NCBI GenBank assembly: GCA_900112785.1 | Contig: FONB01000007.1 | Span: 124,001 to 188,000 of the forward strand | Source of the DNA: Phytobacter palmae | GTDB taxonomy: Bacteria > Pseudomonadota > Gammaproteobacteria > Enterobacterales > Enterobacteriaceae | Reading direction: 5' to 3' | DNA: 64,000 nucleotides | Part shown: positions 27,011 through 37,158 of the stretch, piece by piece | Layout of the letters: the number at the start of each line of letters is the position of its first letter | Numbering within the stretch: the stretch's first letter is position 1 | The notes under the pieces: model-generated | Database searches by the model: none | Told to the model about the DNA's origin: nothing | The model's input: the letters and a program-made list of their open reading frames with translations, nothing else | Position numbers and translations under genes: made by a program

Positions 27011-28771
27011 TTAGCCGCGTAACTCATTGGCGCGGCGAAAGCGCCCCTCATAATCGAATACTTTCTCTCGCACCTGCCAGTACTGGCCTTTTTTGCGTGC
27101 CACAACAAAGTCAGGGTGTCGTAACAGCGTCTGCCGGGCGAGAATATCGGCGGCAACGATCCAGCGTAACGGCACTCCGGGCGTACGGGTGTGCGGGCGA
27201 ATAAAGAGCTGCTCAAAGGCGGTACGCTGGGCGGGGGTATGCAGGCGATAGCGTTCGCTGACATCTGCGCCATCTTCATCGTAGTAGGTAATTTTGAGCC
27301 ATTCGCCTTTGTCATCCGCGCCGTGCTGTAAGTCCATTCCGCTACAGCGCAGGACCAACGCGTCTTTGAGTTTCAGCGCCGCTTTAAGCATATCGTCCGG
27401 GTCGACCAGAATGGTGTCGCAGCTCCGACAGCGGCGAGCGGCAATGTCGTTTTCGGTATTACACTGGGGGCAATTTTTAAAGCGGAAACGATAGTCACAC
27501 TGTTCCCGTTGACCGTCATCGTCCTCAAACCAGCCCTGACAGCGGCGACCAAAATGTTCAATTAAAGTGCCATCCGCCGTGGTTTTTCCCCAAAACGTAT
27601 TGGCAAAGCCGCAGGCCGGGCAAAACACCTGCACGGGTACGTTATCGCTTTTTCCTTTCGGGGCACCCACTTCCGGGGCGTAGAGATCGTGCGGATTCCC
27701 GGCGTAATCGAGAATCAGGCAACTGGTTTTGCCGGGAAACAATCGCAGGCCGCGGCCAACAATTTGCTGATACAGGCTGACGGATTCCGTCGGGCGCAGG
27801 ATGGCAATCAAATCGACATGTGGCGCATCGAAGCCGGTAGTAAGTACCGACACGTTCACCAGATAGCGAAAACGTTGCGCTTTAAACGCCTCAATAAGTT
27901 CATCACGCTGCGGACCAGGCGTTTCGCCAGTAATCAGCGCCGCTTCGTCGGCTGGCAACAGTCCGGTAATTTCACGGGCATGTTCTACGGTCGCGGCAAA
28001 AATCATCACCCCTTTGCGGCTTTCTGAGAACTCAACAATCTGGCTGATGATATGCGGCGTGACGCGTTTTTGTTTTTTCAGTTCACGGTTCAGATCCGCT
28101 TCGCTGAACAGGCCGTTACTCTGTGTCTGCAGGCGGCTGAAATCATACTGCACCACGGGCATGTCGAGCCGTTCTGGTGGCGTCAGATAGCCATGCTTGA
28201 TCATGTAGCGCAGCGGAAGCTCATAAATGCAGTCGCGGAAAAGCGCTTTTTCATCGCCCCGAACCATGCCGTGATAATGAAAACGGTAAATCCAGCCTTT
28301 CCCCAGACGAAAGGGCGTTGCGGTCAGGCCAAGCAGCCTTACGCGGGGATTCACTTTGCGCAGGTGCTGTAAAATTTGCTGATACTGGCTTTCGTCATCA
28401 TCGCTGATGCGGTGGCACTCATCGACAATCAGCAGTGAAAATTCCCCCTGAAAATGGTCAAGGTTGCGGGCAACGGACTGTACGCTGCCAAACACCACTT
28501 TGCCCTCACTCTGTTTACTCTTGAGGCCAGCGGCGTAGATATCCGCCTCCAGACCCAGAGCGAGATATTTCGCGTGATTTTGTGCGACCAGTTCTTTAAC
28601 GTGGGCGAGCACCAGCACGCGCCCGCGCGCCACCCTTGCCAGTTCAGCAATAACCAGGCTTTTGCCCGCACCGGTGGGCAGGACAATCACCGCCGGTTCA
28701 TCGTGGTGGCGAAAGTGGGCGAGGGTAGCGTCTACCGCTTCGCGTTGATATGGGCGTAAGGTAAAAGTCAT
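27011..28771 (-). CDS. radD: Superfamily 2 DNA repair ATPase RadD (YejH)
   Basis: SF2 helicase-like ATPase that assists RecA-dependent recombination repair in E. coli. 586 aa. Q-motif/entry RPYQREAV, Walker A PTGAGKS (residues 32-38), DECH box, motif III LTATPFR, a helicase C-terminal lobe with [10 protein letters not shown] and QIVGRGLR, then a zinc-binding region (CPACGF and [15 protein letters not shown]). All essential motifs are intact. Divergent from rsuA. Confidence 0.95.
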   Translation of the reverse strand: MTFTLRPYQREAVDATLAHFRHHDEPAVIVLPTGAGKSLVIAELARVARGRVLVLAHVKELVAQNHAKYLALGLEADIYAAGLKSKQSEGKVVFGSVQSVARNLDHFQGEFSLLIVDECHRISDDDESQYQQILQHLRKVNPRVRLLGLTATPFRLGKGWIYRFHYHGMVRGDEKALFRDCIYELPLRYMIKHGYLTPPERLDMPVVQYDFSRLQTQSNGLFSEADLNRELKKQKRVTPHIISQIVEFSESRKGVMIFAATVEHAREITGLLPADEAALITGETPGPQRDELIEAFKAQRFRYLVNVSVLTTGFDAPHVDLIAILRPTESVSLYQQIVGRGLRLFPGKTSCLILDYAGNPHDLYAPEVGAPKGKSDNVPVQVFCPACGFANTFWGKTTADGTLIEHFGRRCQGWFEDDDGQREQCDYRFRFKNCPQCNTENDIAARRCRSCDTILVDPDDMLKAALKLKDALVLRCSGMDLQHGADDKGEWLKITYYDEDGADVSERYRLHTPAQRTAFEQLFIRPHTRTPGVPLRWIVAADILARQTLLRHPDFVVARKKGQYWQVREKVFDYEGRFRRANELRG

Positions 28772-28925
28772 GCTCTTTATGGTGTAACAACATCATGTCA
28801 CAAGTATGCCACGAATCTTTCCCTTGAGCGGTGTAGAATGACCGCTATACTGACAGGCGTAAATCACCTGAGTCTTCTTAAGGACGAAAGTCCTGCTCCC
28901 AGCACCATACAGGCAAAACAACTTC

Positions 28926-29633
28926 ATGCGACTTGATAAGTTTATCGCTCAGCAACTCGGCGTAAGCCGTGCTATTGCCGGACGTCAAATCCGCGCCAGT
29001 CACATTACCGTAGACGGCGAAATTGTCAGAGATGCCGCGTTCAAATTACTCCCGGAACACGAGGTGGAGTATGAGGGTAACGCACTGGCTCAACAGACCG
29101 GCCCCCGTTATTTCATGCTCAATAAACCACAGGGCTATGTTTGTTCTACGGACGATCCCGATCATCCGACGATACTCTATTTTCTCGATGAGCCAGTAGC
29201 ACACAAACTGCATGCTGCGGGGCGGCTGGATATCGATACCACGGGACTGGTGTTGATGACCGACGATGGACAGTGGTCGCACCGTATTACCTCACCGCGT
29301 CATCACTGCGAGAAAACCTATCTGGTCGATCTGGAGTCGCCAGTGGCAGAAGATACAGCGGAACGCTTTGCCAAAGGTGTTCAGTTACATAACGAGAAAG
29401 ATCTGACCCAACCGGCGCAGCTCGAAGTGATCACCCCGACGCAGGTACGTTTAACCATCAGCGAAGGGCGCTATCACCAGGTAAAACGTATGTTTGCCGC
29501 GGTAGGCAACCACGTTATCGGATTACACCGTGAACGTATCGGCGCGATTACCCTCGACGACGATCTGGCGCCGGGAGAGTACCGCGCACTGACAGAAGAA
29601 GAGATTGCCAGCGTCGGTTTGCCTGCGCGTTAA
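28926..29633 (+). CDS. rsuA: 16S rRNA pseudouridine(516) synthase RsuA
   Basis: Isomerises U516 of 16S rRNA to pseudouridine. 235 aa (E. coli 231). N-terminal S4 RNA-binding domain ([23 protein letters not shown]), then the synthase domain with the catalytic-aspartate motif [11 protein letters not shown] and the family block [15 protein letters not shown]. Four extra C-terminal residues (GLPAR) compared with K-12. bcr starts 16 bases downstream, so an rsuA-bcr operon is likely. Confidence 0.95.
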   Translation: MRLDKFIAQQLGVSRAIAGRQIRASHITVDGEIVRDAAFKLLPEHEVEYEGNALAQQTGPRYFMLNKPQGYVCSTDDPDHPTILYFLDEPVAHKLHAAGRLDIDTTGLVLMTDDGQWSHRITSPRHHCEKTYLVDLESPVAEDTAERFAKGVQLHNEKDLTQPAQLEVITPTQVRLTISEGRYHQVKRMFAAVGNHVIGLHRERIGAITLDDDLAPGEYRALTEEEIASVGLPAR

Positions 29634-29649
29634 CTTACAGGAGCTTCTT

Positions 29650-30843
29650 GTGACCAACAGGCCACACTCATCACTGAGTATTGTGATTATTCTTGGCCTG
29701 CTGGCCATGTTGATGCCGTTATCTATTGATATGTATCTGCCCGCGCTCCCGGTGATTGCCGGGCAATTTGGCGTCCCGGCGGGCAGCGCACAAATGACGC
29801 TGAGTACCTACATTCTGGGCTTTGCGTTGGGACAACTGATTTATGGCCCGATGGCAGACAGCATCGGGCGTAAGCCTGTGATCCTCGGCGGTACGCTGAT
29901 TTTTGCCGCGGCGGCCGGGGCCTGCGCGCTGGCACAAAGTATCGATCAACTGATTACCATGCGCTTCTTTCATGGTCTGGCGGCAGCCGCAGCCAGCGTG
30001 GTGATTAATGCCCTGATGCGCGACATGTATCCGCGCGAAGAGTTTTCGCGGATGATGTCGTTTGTCATGCTGGTGACCACCATAGCGCCATTGCTTGCCC
30101 CAATGATTGGCGGGGCAGTGCTGAAATGGTTTAGCTGGCATGTGATCTTCTGGATCCTGGCGGTGGCGGGCTTGTTGGTTTCGGTGATGATTACCGTGTT
30201 TATTCGTGAAACCCTGCCGCCCGGGCGCCGTCAGCCGTTCCATTTGCGCACGACAGTGGGCAATTTTGCATCTCTGTTTCGCCATAAACGCGTGCTTAGT
30301 TATATGCTGGCAAGTGGCTTTAGCTTTGCCGGGATGTTCTCTTTCCTGAGCGCAGGACCGTTTGTCTACATCGAAATTAACCATGTTTCGCCACAAGACT
30401 TTGGTTACTATTTCGCACTGAATATTGTGTTTTTATTCCTGATGACCATCATTAACGGGCGCTTTGTCCGCCGTGTTGGTGCGCTCAACATGTTTCGTAG
30501 CGGGCTGTGGGTGCAGTTTGTGATGGCGCTGTGGATGGTCATCACAGCACTGCTCGGCGCAGGTTTCTGGTCGCTGGTTGTGGGCGTGGCTGCTTTCGTC
30601 GGCTGTGTTTCGCTGGTGTCGTCGAACGCGATGGCGGTTATTCTCGATGAGTTTCCCCATATGGCAGGAACCGCTTCGTCGCTTGCCGGCACGTTTCGTT
30701 TTGGTATTGGCGCAATTGTCGGCGCGCTGCTTTCTGTATCGTCGTTCAATTCAGCATGGCCAATGATTTGGTCAATCACCTTCTGCGCGACCAGCTCTGT
30801 TCTCTTCTACCTCTACGCCAGCCGCGGCAAAAAACTGGCGTAA
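29650..30843 (+). CDS. bcr: Bicyclomycin/sulfonamide efflux MFS transporter Bcr
   Basis: 12-TM major-facilitator drug/proton antiporter (Bcr/CflA family), 397 aa. N-terminal segment [23 protein letters not shown] and the family loop [12 protein letters not shown] are visible, as are [21 protein letters not shown] and [22 protein letters not shown] start at 29650 is preceded by AGGAG at 29639-29643; an earlier in-frame ATG at 29605 lies inside rsuA and lacks support. E. coli Bcr also exports L-cysteine. Confidence 0.94.
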   Translation: MTNRPHSSLSIVIILGLLAMLMPLSIDMYLPALPVIAGQFGVPAGSAQMTLSTYILGFALGQLIYGPMADSIGRKPVILGGTLIFAAAAGACALAQSIDQLITMRFFHGLAAAAASVVINALMRDMYPREEFSRMMSFVMLVTTIAPLLAPMIGGAVLKWFSWHVIFWILAVAGLLVSVMITVFIRETLPPGRRQPFHLRTTVGNFASLFRHKRVLSYMLASGFSFAGMFSFLSAGPFVYIEINHVSPQDFGYYFALNIVFLFLMTIINGRFVRRVGALNMFRSGLWVQFVMALWMVITALLGAGFWSLVVGVAAFVGCVSLVSSNAMAVILDEFPHMAGTASSLAGTFRFGIGAIVGALLSVSSFNSAWPMIWSITFCATSSVLFYLYASRGKKLA

Positions 30844-30853
30844 CCTTTCAACA

Positions 30854-30881
30854 GAAGGGGGGCAGAAATGCCCCCTTTTTT
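30854..30881 (+). terminator. bcr terminator
   Basis: AAGGGGGGCA / TGCCCCCTT stem (near-perfect) with GAAA loop, followed by TTTT, shortly after the bcr stop. Confidence 0.9.
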
Positions 30882-31180
30882 GATGCATATCAACCAAACC
30901 AGACATACATTCGGACATGTTTGTTTATTTTATGTAAAATCCGTTTGTGTAAAAAGTCACATCATTGTAGTAAAATAGATTGAGTTAGATCTCAGAAACG
31001 GGTACATATAGCCGAAAAAAGGGCAGAGGTTCATCGATAAAAACCTGATAAATGAACCGGTAACCCTCATACAGTATGGCATTTAGCGTTTTATCTGCCG
31101 CTGACGAGACGATTTGTCAATAATGTGTTAATATAAATGTGAAATATTTGTGAAGTGATTGGTGCTTCCGGGGACAGAAA
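30882..31180. other. yejG upstream region
   Basis: AT-rich spacer of about 300 bases after the bcr terminator. It contains a 7-bp inverted repeat GGTTCAT / ATGAACC with a 17-base loop (31028-31058). It presumably carries the yejG promoter. No open frame seen. Confidence 0.5.
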
Positions 31181-31525
31181 GTGAATACATTACAACTCTC
31201 CATCATCCACCGTTTACCCCAGTGCTACCGCTGGCTCGATGGTTTTGCAGGCGCCAGGGTTGAACCGATTCCGCAAAATGACGATGACGCGGAAGGCACT
31301 CTTGTAGCGCTGAAATTATTGAGCCCGGATGGCGATAGCGCGTGGCCGGTTATGCATAAGCTAAGCCAGGCGCTGAGTGACATCGAAGTGGATTGCTCCG
31401 TCGTGGAATGTGAAGGTGAACCATGTCTGTTTGTTAGCTGCCAGGATGAGTTTGCAGCGACCTGCCGCCTGAAAAACTTTGGCGTCGCGATCGCCGAACC
31501 CTTCACCAGTCAGAATCCTTTCTGA
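31181..31525 (+). CDS. yejG: Conserved protein YejG
   Basis: 114-aa soluble protein of unknown function with enteric distribution; starts [24 protein letters not shown]. The acidic middle (QNDDDAEGT) and the ending [14 protein letters not shown] are visible. Start codon is GTG at 31181. It is convergent with yejF with only 3 bases between the stops, leaving no room for a separate terminator. E. coli YejG has been linked with aminoglycoside tolerance only in screens; no function is assigned here. Confidence 0.88.
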   Translation: MNTLQLSIIHRLPQCYRWLDGFAGARVEPIPQNDDDAEGTLVALKLLSPDGDSAWPVMHKLSQALSDIEVDCSVVECEGEPCLFVSCQDEFAATCRLKNFGVAIAEPFTSQNPF

Positions 31526-31528
31526 GCG

Positions 31529-33118
31529 TCAGCTTAGTGATAAAAGCTGGCGCGTATAGTCCTGCTGCGGCGCGCTAAACACGCGGTGGCACTCTCCCTG
31601 TTCAACCACCTCTCCCTGTTTCAGCACAATCACCTGATGGCATAACGCGCGCACTACCTGCAAATCATGACTGATAAAAATATAAGCCAGATGGTGCGTC
31701 TGCTGGAGCGATTTCAGTAAGGCGAGTATCTGCGCCTGTACCGTGCGATCAAGAGAAGAGGTGGGTTCATCCAGAATGATCAGCTCAGGTTTCAGTATTA
31801 ATGCCCGGGCTATGGCAATACGCTGGCGTTGACCGCCTGAAAACTCGCCGGGGAAACGACGGCGGGTTTCCGGATCCAGACCGACCTCCTTCATTACTCT
31901 GATGACCTCAGCCTCTCGCGCTTCGCGCGTTAACGCAGGCTGGTGTACCAGTAATCCCTCTTCGATAATCTGCTGAACGTTCAGCCGTGGATTAAGCGAT
32001 GAGTTCGGATCCTGAAAGACCACCTGAATACGGTGGCGCACCGGTAACATCTGTTTGCGGTTCCATGTATGCAGAGGGCTATCGCCAAAGGTGATGGCGC
32101 CCTGCGAAGCAATCAGGCGCAACAGGGCAAGCCCGGTGGTGCTTTTCCCGGAACCCGACTCCCCAACCAGCCCCAGCGTTTCTCCTGCGCGCAGGGTGAA
32201 GCTGATATTGTTGACCACCCGGTTTTCGCCCACCACGCGTTTAAAGATACCTTTGCGGATCGGAAAACTGACGCCAAGATTATCCACGCGCAGTAACACA
32301 GGTGCCTGCGGGTCTGGCGGAACCGGCTCGCCTGCGGGCTCGCTGTTCAACAGGCGCTGAGTATAGGGGTGGGCTGGCGCGGCAAACAGAGCGCTGGCGC
32401 TGTTCTGCTCGACGCACAGACCGTTTTGCATCACGGCAACGTTGTCCGCCAGTTTGCGCACGATGTTCAGGTTATGCGTGATAAACAGAAGCCCCATGTT
32501 CAGCTCCTGACGCAGTTCGCGCAGTAGCGTCAGAATTTGCGCCTGCACTGTCACATCCAGTGCAGTAGTGGGTTCATCGGCAATTAATAGCTCGGGACGG
32601 GTGAGTAGCGCCATAGCAATCATCATGCGCTGGCGTTCGCCACCGGAAAGCTGGTGGGGGAAATCCCCCAGACGCTGACGGGCATTGCGGATACCCACCC
32701 GGTCCAGACAGGTCAGGATCTCGGCGCGGGCGGCCTCCCGACGCATTCCCCGGTGAAGCGATAAGACCTCATAAAGCTGCTTCTCCACGCTATGCAGTGG
32801 GTTTAGCGACACCATCGGTTCCTGAAAAATCATCGCAATTTTATTGCCGCGTACCTGGCGTAAGGTTTTCTCGCTGGCATGCAGCAGGCTTTCTCCATGG
32901 AAGAGGATATCGCCCTGCGGATAGACTGCGGGCGGAGTGGGCAACAGACGCAGGATCGACAATGCGCTCACGCTTTTGCCGGAGCCGGATTCGCCAACCA
33001 GCGCCAGTGTTTCACCCGCCTCAATTTGCAGAGAAAGCGAATCCACCACCGTGCGCTGCGTCTCCTGCTGACGAAAAGCGATAGACAGGGAATCAATACG
33101 TAACAGGGGAGGTGTCAT
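31529..33118 (-). CDS. yejF: Peptide ABC transporter, fused double ATPase YejF
   Basis: Tandem ATPase of the YejABEF peptide importer (microcin C / antimicrobial peptide uptake in enterics). 529 aa with two complete nucleotide-binding domains: Walker A GESGSGKS at about residues 43-50 and again near 320, two LSGGE / FSGGQ signatures ([19 protein letters not shown]) and two Walker B sites ([24 protein letters not shown]). The start MTPPLL was chosen by family length; it lies one base after the yejE stop. Last gene of the yejABEF operon. Confidence 0.96.
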   Translation of the reverse strand: MTPPLLRIDSLSIAFRQQETQRTVVDSLSLQIEAGETLALVGESGSGKSVSALSILRLLPTPPAVYPQGDILFHGESLLHASEKTLRQVRGNKIAMIFQEPMVSLNPLHSVEKQLYEVLSLHRGMRREAARAEILTCLDRVGIRNARQRLGDFPHQLSGGERQRMMIAMALLTRPELLIADEPTTALDVTVQAQILTLLRELRQELNMGLLFITHNLNIVRKLADNVAVMQNGLCVEQNSASALFAAPAHPYTQRLLNSEPAGEPVPPDPQAPVLLRVDNLGVSFPIRKGIFKRVVGENRVVNNISFTLRAGETLGLVGESGSGKSTTGLALLRLIASQGAITFGDSPLHTWNRKQMLPVRHRIQVVFQDPNSSLNPRLNVQQIIEEGLLVHQPALTREAREAEVIRVMKEVGLDPETRRRFPGEFSGGQRQRIAIARALILKPELIILDEPTSSLDRTVQAQILALLKSLQQTHHLAYIFISHDLQVVRALCHQVIVLKQGEVVEQGECHRVFSAPQQDYTRQLLSLS

Positions 33119-33119
33119 C

Positions 33120-34145
33120 TTATACCGCCTTGTTAGGGTCGAAGGCGTCGCGCACCGCTTCACCAATAAAAATTAACAGCGACAGCAATACTGCCACGGA
33201 CAAAAACGCCGCGATACCCAGCCAGGGCGCCTGCAGATTGTTCTTCCCCTGCAGCAATAATTCACCGAGCGACGGCGAACCCAGCGGCAAACCGAAGCCA
33301 AGGAAATCCAGCGAGGTCAGGGTGGAAATCGAGCTGCACAAAATAAACGGCAGGAAGGTCAGCGTGGCGACCATCGCATTAGGCAGCATATGGCGCAGCA
33401 TAATACTGCGATCGTTTACCCCCAGCGCCTGCGCCGCGCGGATATAGTCGAAATTTCGCGTACGCAGAAACTCAGCGCGCACTACACCGACCAGACTCAT
33501 CCAGCCGAACAGCACCGTAATGGCCAGCAGCCACCAGAAACCAGGCTGTACGACGCTGGAGAGCAGAATTATCAGGAACAGCGTTGGCATGCCGGACCAG
33601 ACCTCAATAAAGCGCTGGCCCCACAGATCGATTTTTCCGCCGTAATAACCCTGGAGTGCACCTGCGATGACGCCGATGACACAGGAGCAGAGCGTCAACA
33701 TTAAGCCAAACAGCAATGAAATACGCGTTCCGTAGAGGATACGCGCCAGCACATCACCGCCGTTGGCATCGGTACCCAACCAGTTCTGCTTCGAGGGCGG
33801 CGAGGGGAAAGGCTGAGTGGTGGCGTAGTTGATACTGCGCGCGCCGAAGCGGATAGGGGCCTGAATCATCCAGCCATGTTGCGTAATTTGCTGCTGCAGC
33901 CAGGGATCCTGATAATCCGCTTGCGTAGCAAACGGACCGCCGAACTCACTCTCGCTGTAGTCGAAAATGACGGGCACATACCAGCTTCCCTTGTAATGCA
34001 CCAGTAGCGGTTTATCATTTGCGATCAGTTCGGCAAAAAGGCTGAATAAAAAGATCAGCAGAAAAATCCACAGCGACCAAAAGCCGCGGCGATTATGGCG
34101 AAAACGCGCCCAGCGAGTCTGATTGACGTAGCTTAATTGAAACAT
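33120..34145 (-). CDS. yejE: Peptide ABC transporter permease YejE
   Basis: 341-aa inner-membrane permease of the oligopeptide family: TM near residues 25-45, a long periplasmic loop (about 50-140), then five TM helices with the EAA loop (RAAQALGVNDRSIMLRHMLPNA). Its start overlaps the yejB stop by one base. Works with YejB as the channel. Confidence 0.95.
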   Translation of the reverse strand: MFQLSYVNQTRWARFRHNRRGFWSLWIFLLIFLFSLFAELIANDKPLLVHYKGSWYVPVIFDYSESEFGGPFATQADYQDPWLQQQITQHGWMIQAPIRFGARSINYATTQPFPSPPSKQNWLGTDANGGDVLARILYGTRISLLFGLMLTLCSCVIGVIAGALQGYYGGKIDLWGQRFIEVWSGMPTLFLIILLSSVVQPGFWWLLAITVLFGWMSLVGVVRAEFLRTRNFDYIRAAQALGVNDRSIMLRHMLPNAMVATLTFLPFILCSSISTLTSLDFLGFGLPLGSPSLGELLLQGKNNLQAPWLGIAAFLSVAVLLSLLIFIGEAVRDAFDPNKAV

Positions 34146-35245
34146 CAGCGTCCCTCGAAATCGATGCGCGGGTCGACCAGCGTGTAACTGATATCGCTGA
34201 GAATATTCAGCAACAGGCCGATAAGCGTGAAAATATAAAGTGTGCCGAACATCACCGGGTAATCGCGTGAGACGGTAGCCTCGTAGCCCAAAAGTCCCAG
34301 ACCATTAAGCGAGAAGATGACTTCAATAAGCAGCGAGCCGGTAAAAAACATGCTGATAAAAGTAGCCGGGAAGCCTGCGATAACCAACAACATAGCGTTA
34401 CGAAACACATGCTTGCGCATAATTCTGCTTTCGCTGACGCCTTTTGCACGCGCGGTGACCACATACTGCTTGCGTATCTCATCCATAAATGAGTTCTTGG
34501 TCAGCATGGTCAGGGCCGCAAAGCCGCCGATAACGGTAGCCAGCACAGGCAGGGTGATATGCCACAGGTAATCCGTTACCTTACCGTACCAGGGCAGGGT
34601 GTCGAAGTTCGACGAAACCAGCCCGCGTAGTGGAAAGATATCGTAATAGCTCCCGCCCGCAAAAAAGACAATTAGCAAAATAGCAAACAGGAATGCGGGT
34701 ATTGCATAGCCAATAATAATAAAAGCGCTGCTCCAGACGTCGAACCGGCTACCGTTATAGACCGCTTTGCGGATCCCAAGTGGAATGGACACAAGGTAGA
34801 TGATCAGCGTTCCCCACAGTCCAAGCGTGACGGAAACCGGCAGGCTTTCTTTGATCAGCTGTAGCACTGAGGCACTGCGGAACAGGCTATTACCGAAGTC
34901 GAATCGGACATAATCCCAGAGCATTTTGAAATAACGCTCATGAATCGGTTTGTCGAAACCGTAGCGTTTGGTAATTTCAGCAATCACTTCCGGATCAAGC
35001 CCACGTCCGCCGCGATAGTGGCTGTCGTTGCTGGTGGCGCTGCCAATACCGGTACGGGCGTGTGTGGCGCCGCCGCCCTCGACCGTCGTACCTGGTAAAC
35101 CGCTCTGGTTGCCGAACTCAATCGCTGCAATGGCCTGATCGACCGGCCCACCCGGGGCAATCTGCACGATGAAAAAGTTAATGGTGATAATCGCCCACAA
35201 GGTGGGAATGATCAGCAATAAGCGTCGAATAAAATAGGCGCCCAT
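34145..35245 (-). CDS. yejB: Peptide ABC transporter permease YejB
   Basis: 366-aa permease of the OppB/DppB class. Starts [25 protein letters not shown] and has six TM segments. An enlarged periplasmic insertion between TM1 and TM2 is rich in Gly (about residues 45-80). The EAA-type loop reads [20 protein letters not shown]. Ribosome binding site GGAGACAG. Nine bases after yejA, overlapping yejE. Confidence 0.95.
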   Translation of the reverse strand: MGAYFIRRLLLIIPTLWAIITINFFIVQIAPGGPVDQAIAAIEFGNQSGLPGTTVEGGGATHARTGIGSATSNDSHYRGGRGLDPEVIAEITKRYGFDKPIHERYFKMLWDYVRFDFGNSLFRSASVLQLIKESLPVSVTLGLWGTLIIYLVSIPLGIRKAVYNGSRFDVWSSAFIIIGYAIPAFLFAILLIVFFAGGSYYDIFPLRGLVSSNFDTLPWYGKVTDYLWHITLPVLATVIGGFAALTMLTKNSFMDEIRKQYVVTARAKGVSESRIMRKHVFRNAMLLVIAGFPATFISMFFTGSLLIEVIFSLNGLGLLGYEATVSRDYPVMFGTLYIFTLIGLLLNILSDISYTLVDPRIDFEGR

Positions 35246-35254
35246 TCTGTCTCC

Positions 35255-37063
35255 TTAGCGTCTGTCTGCGGGCAGTTTTGCCGCTTTGTTCACGTCATAC
35301 CACCAGGTGTCAAAACCGAGTGAATAGACGGGGCGAATACCTGGCATCGAAAATTTGTCCCAGTAGGCCACCTGATCGGCTGCCATGTACCACATGGGCA
35401 ACATGTAATAATTCCATGTCAGCACCCGGTCGAGCGCCCGCCCCAGCGGCAGCAGTTTTTGCTTATCTCCCTGTGCCTGGATAATTTGCGCGATCAGTTT
35501 ATCCAGTACCGGGCTTTTCACGCCTGGAGAGTTATAGGTTGAATCGATATATTGCGAACTCCAGGAGATTTGCAGATCGGAACTGGGCCAGGGCATGGCC
35601 CGCCAGACGCGTGGCATCATGTCGTAATCACGGGTGCGTAGACGATTGGTTATCTGCGAGTTATCGACCTGACGGACTTCCATCGTAATACCCAGTCGTG
35701 CAAGGTTGTGCTGAAACGGCAGCACCCACTGATTGTTTCCGCCAGAAGGCAGCAGCATCTCGAAAACGAAAGGTTTACCGGTCCGGGTGTTCACCAGCTT
35801 CTGGTCTTTCATTTCCCAACCTGCCTGCTTGAGTAGCTCGCTGGCTTTCAGCAGGTTTTCCCGGTCATAGCCGTCGCCTTTGGATACGGGCGGGGTATAA
35901 ACAGAGGTGAAAACCTCCGGCGGCAGATCGGCTTTCATTGGCGCCAGTAGCGTCAACTCCGCGGCATCCGGATAATTGCGCGCAGCATATTCAGTGTTCT
36001 GAAAATAGCTGTTGGTGCGGCTGTAGGCGTTATAAAACAGCGCCTTGTTCATCCACTCGAAGTCAAAAGCCAGCGAGACAGCTTCACGTACCCGGCGGTC
36101 GCTAAACACCGGGCGCTGGATATTGAACGCCAGCCAACGGGTATCCTGCGCGGAGGTGTTTTGCTGCTCATCTTTAATGATATAGCCGCGGTCGAAATTG
36201 CTGCCGATATAGCGCGTCGCCCAGTTTTTTGCGCTGCCTTCGGTGCGCATATCGAACGCGCCGGCTTTAAAGGCCTCAAAGGCGACATTGTCATCCAGGT
36301 AATAGTCATAGCGTATACTGTCGAAATTCCAGCGTCCGCGATTGACCGGCAGCGTTGCCCCCCAGTAGTCCTTTACGCGGGAATAGGTTACATATTGCCC
36401 CATTCGCCAGCTGGTGATGCGATAAGGTCCGCTACCGAGGGGAGGAGAAGATAACGGGTCGCTGAGCTTATGATCTTTCCAGAATTTTTCAGGCATAACC
36501 GGCAGAGACAACAGGCTAAGCATATTCTCTTTGCCCGGTTCGCCCAGTTCGATACGCACCGTTAACGGCGAAATCGCTTTGACCGTGGTTCCCTTATAGA
36601 TCAGACGGAATTGCGGCACCCCTTCGGTCATAAACTTATTGAACGTGAATGCCACATCACTGGCCCTGATAGGTGAACCGTCGTGGAAGGTGGCGCGTGG
36701 GTTGATTGAGACCTCGACCCATGAATAATCATCGGCGTAGCGGGCCACCTCAGCAATCAATGGATAGTAGCTGCCGGGTTCATCGTCAGAGGTAGTAAAC
36801 AGGCTGTCATAGAGCGACTCGGTGCGCACGGCAGCGTTACCGCGCAGTGCAAAGCGGTTGAAGCTATCGAAGGTGCCGAGATACGAAAGCGTAATATTGC
36901 CGCCTTTAGGCGCAGCGGGATTCACATAATCAAAATGTGAGAAATTAATGGCGTATTTAGGCTCACCGATAACGGCAAACGCATAACTCTCTTTAATGGT
37001 TTGCGCATGGGTAACGGCGCCAACCAGCAGCAAATTCAAAATAAACAGGCGCACAAACTTCAT
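35255..37063 (-). CDS. yejA: Periplasmic peptide-binding protein YejA
   Basis: 602-aa solute-binding protein (SBP family 5) of the YejABEF importer. Signal peptide residues 1-20 (MKFVRLFILNLLLVGAVTHA). Family landmarks: IGEPKYAINFSHFDYVNPAAPKGG, the SBP5 block YDSLFTTSDDEPGSYYPLIAE, and NFDSIRYDYYLDD. The start MKF was chosen for its signal peptide; the upstream in-frame ATG (37114) gives no better leader. First gene of yejABEF. Confidence 0.95.
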   Translation of the reverse strand: MKFVRLFILNLLLVGAVTHAQTIKESYAFAVIGEPKYAINFSHFDYVNPAAPKGGNITLSYLGTFDSFNRFALRGNAAVRTESLYDSLFTTSDDEPGSYYPLIAEVARYADDYSWVEVSINPRATFHDGSPIRASDVAFTFNKFMTEGVPQFRLIYKGTTVKAISPLTVRIELGEPGKENMLSLLSLPVMPEKFWKDHKLSDPLSSPPLGSGPYRITSWRMGQYVTYSRVKDYWGATLPVNRGRWNFDSIRYDYYLDDNVAFEAFKAGAFDMRTEGSAKNWATRYIGSNFDRGYIIKDEQQNTSAQDTRWLAFNIQRPVFSDRRVREAVSLAFDFEWMNKALFYNAYSRTNSYFQNTEYAARNYPDAAELTLLAPMKADLPPEVFTSVYTPPVSKGDGYDRENLLKASELLKQAGWEMKDQKLVNTRTGKPFVFEMLLPSGGNNQWVLPFQHNLARLGITMEVRQVDNSQITNRLRTRDYDMMPRVWRAMPWPSSDLQISWSSQYIDSTYNSPGVKSPVLDKLIAQIIQAQGDKQKLLPLGRALDRVLTWNYYMLPMWYMAADQVAYWDKFSMPGIRPVYSLGFDTWWYDVNKAAKLPADRR

Positions 37064-37091
37064 CGGGCGGGATCCTTTACCTGTGGCGCTC

Positions 37092-37139
37092 CGGGCGCAC
37101 CAACGTTTTCTCATTGAATAATAAGGGAGGGTGCGCCCG
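37092..37139. repeat. 10-bp inverted repeat between rtn and yejA
   Basis: Perfect arms CGGGCGCACC (37092-37101) and GGTGCGCCCG (37130-37139) with a 28-base spacer, in the gap after the rtn stop and before the yejA start. No T-run follows on either strand, so it is not a classical terminator. Confidence 0.6.
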
Positions 37140-37158
37140 TTGTGAAATAATTAACGGC

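Noticed and set aside
29719..30396. 225-codon minus frame in bcr
   Set aside because: Shadow; composition rich in His, Gln and Arg, as typical of the antisense of membrane-protein genes.
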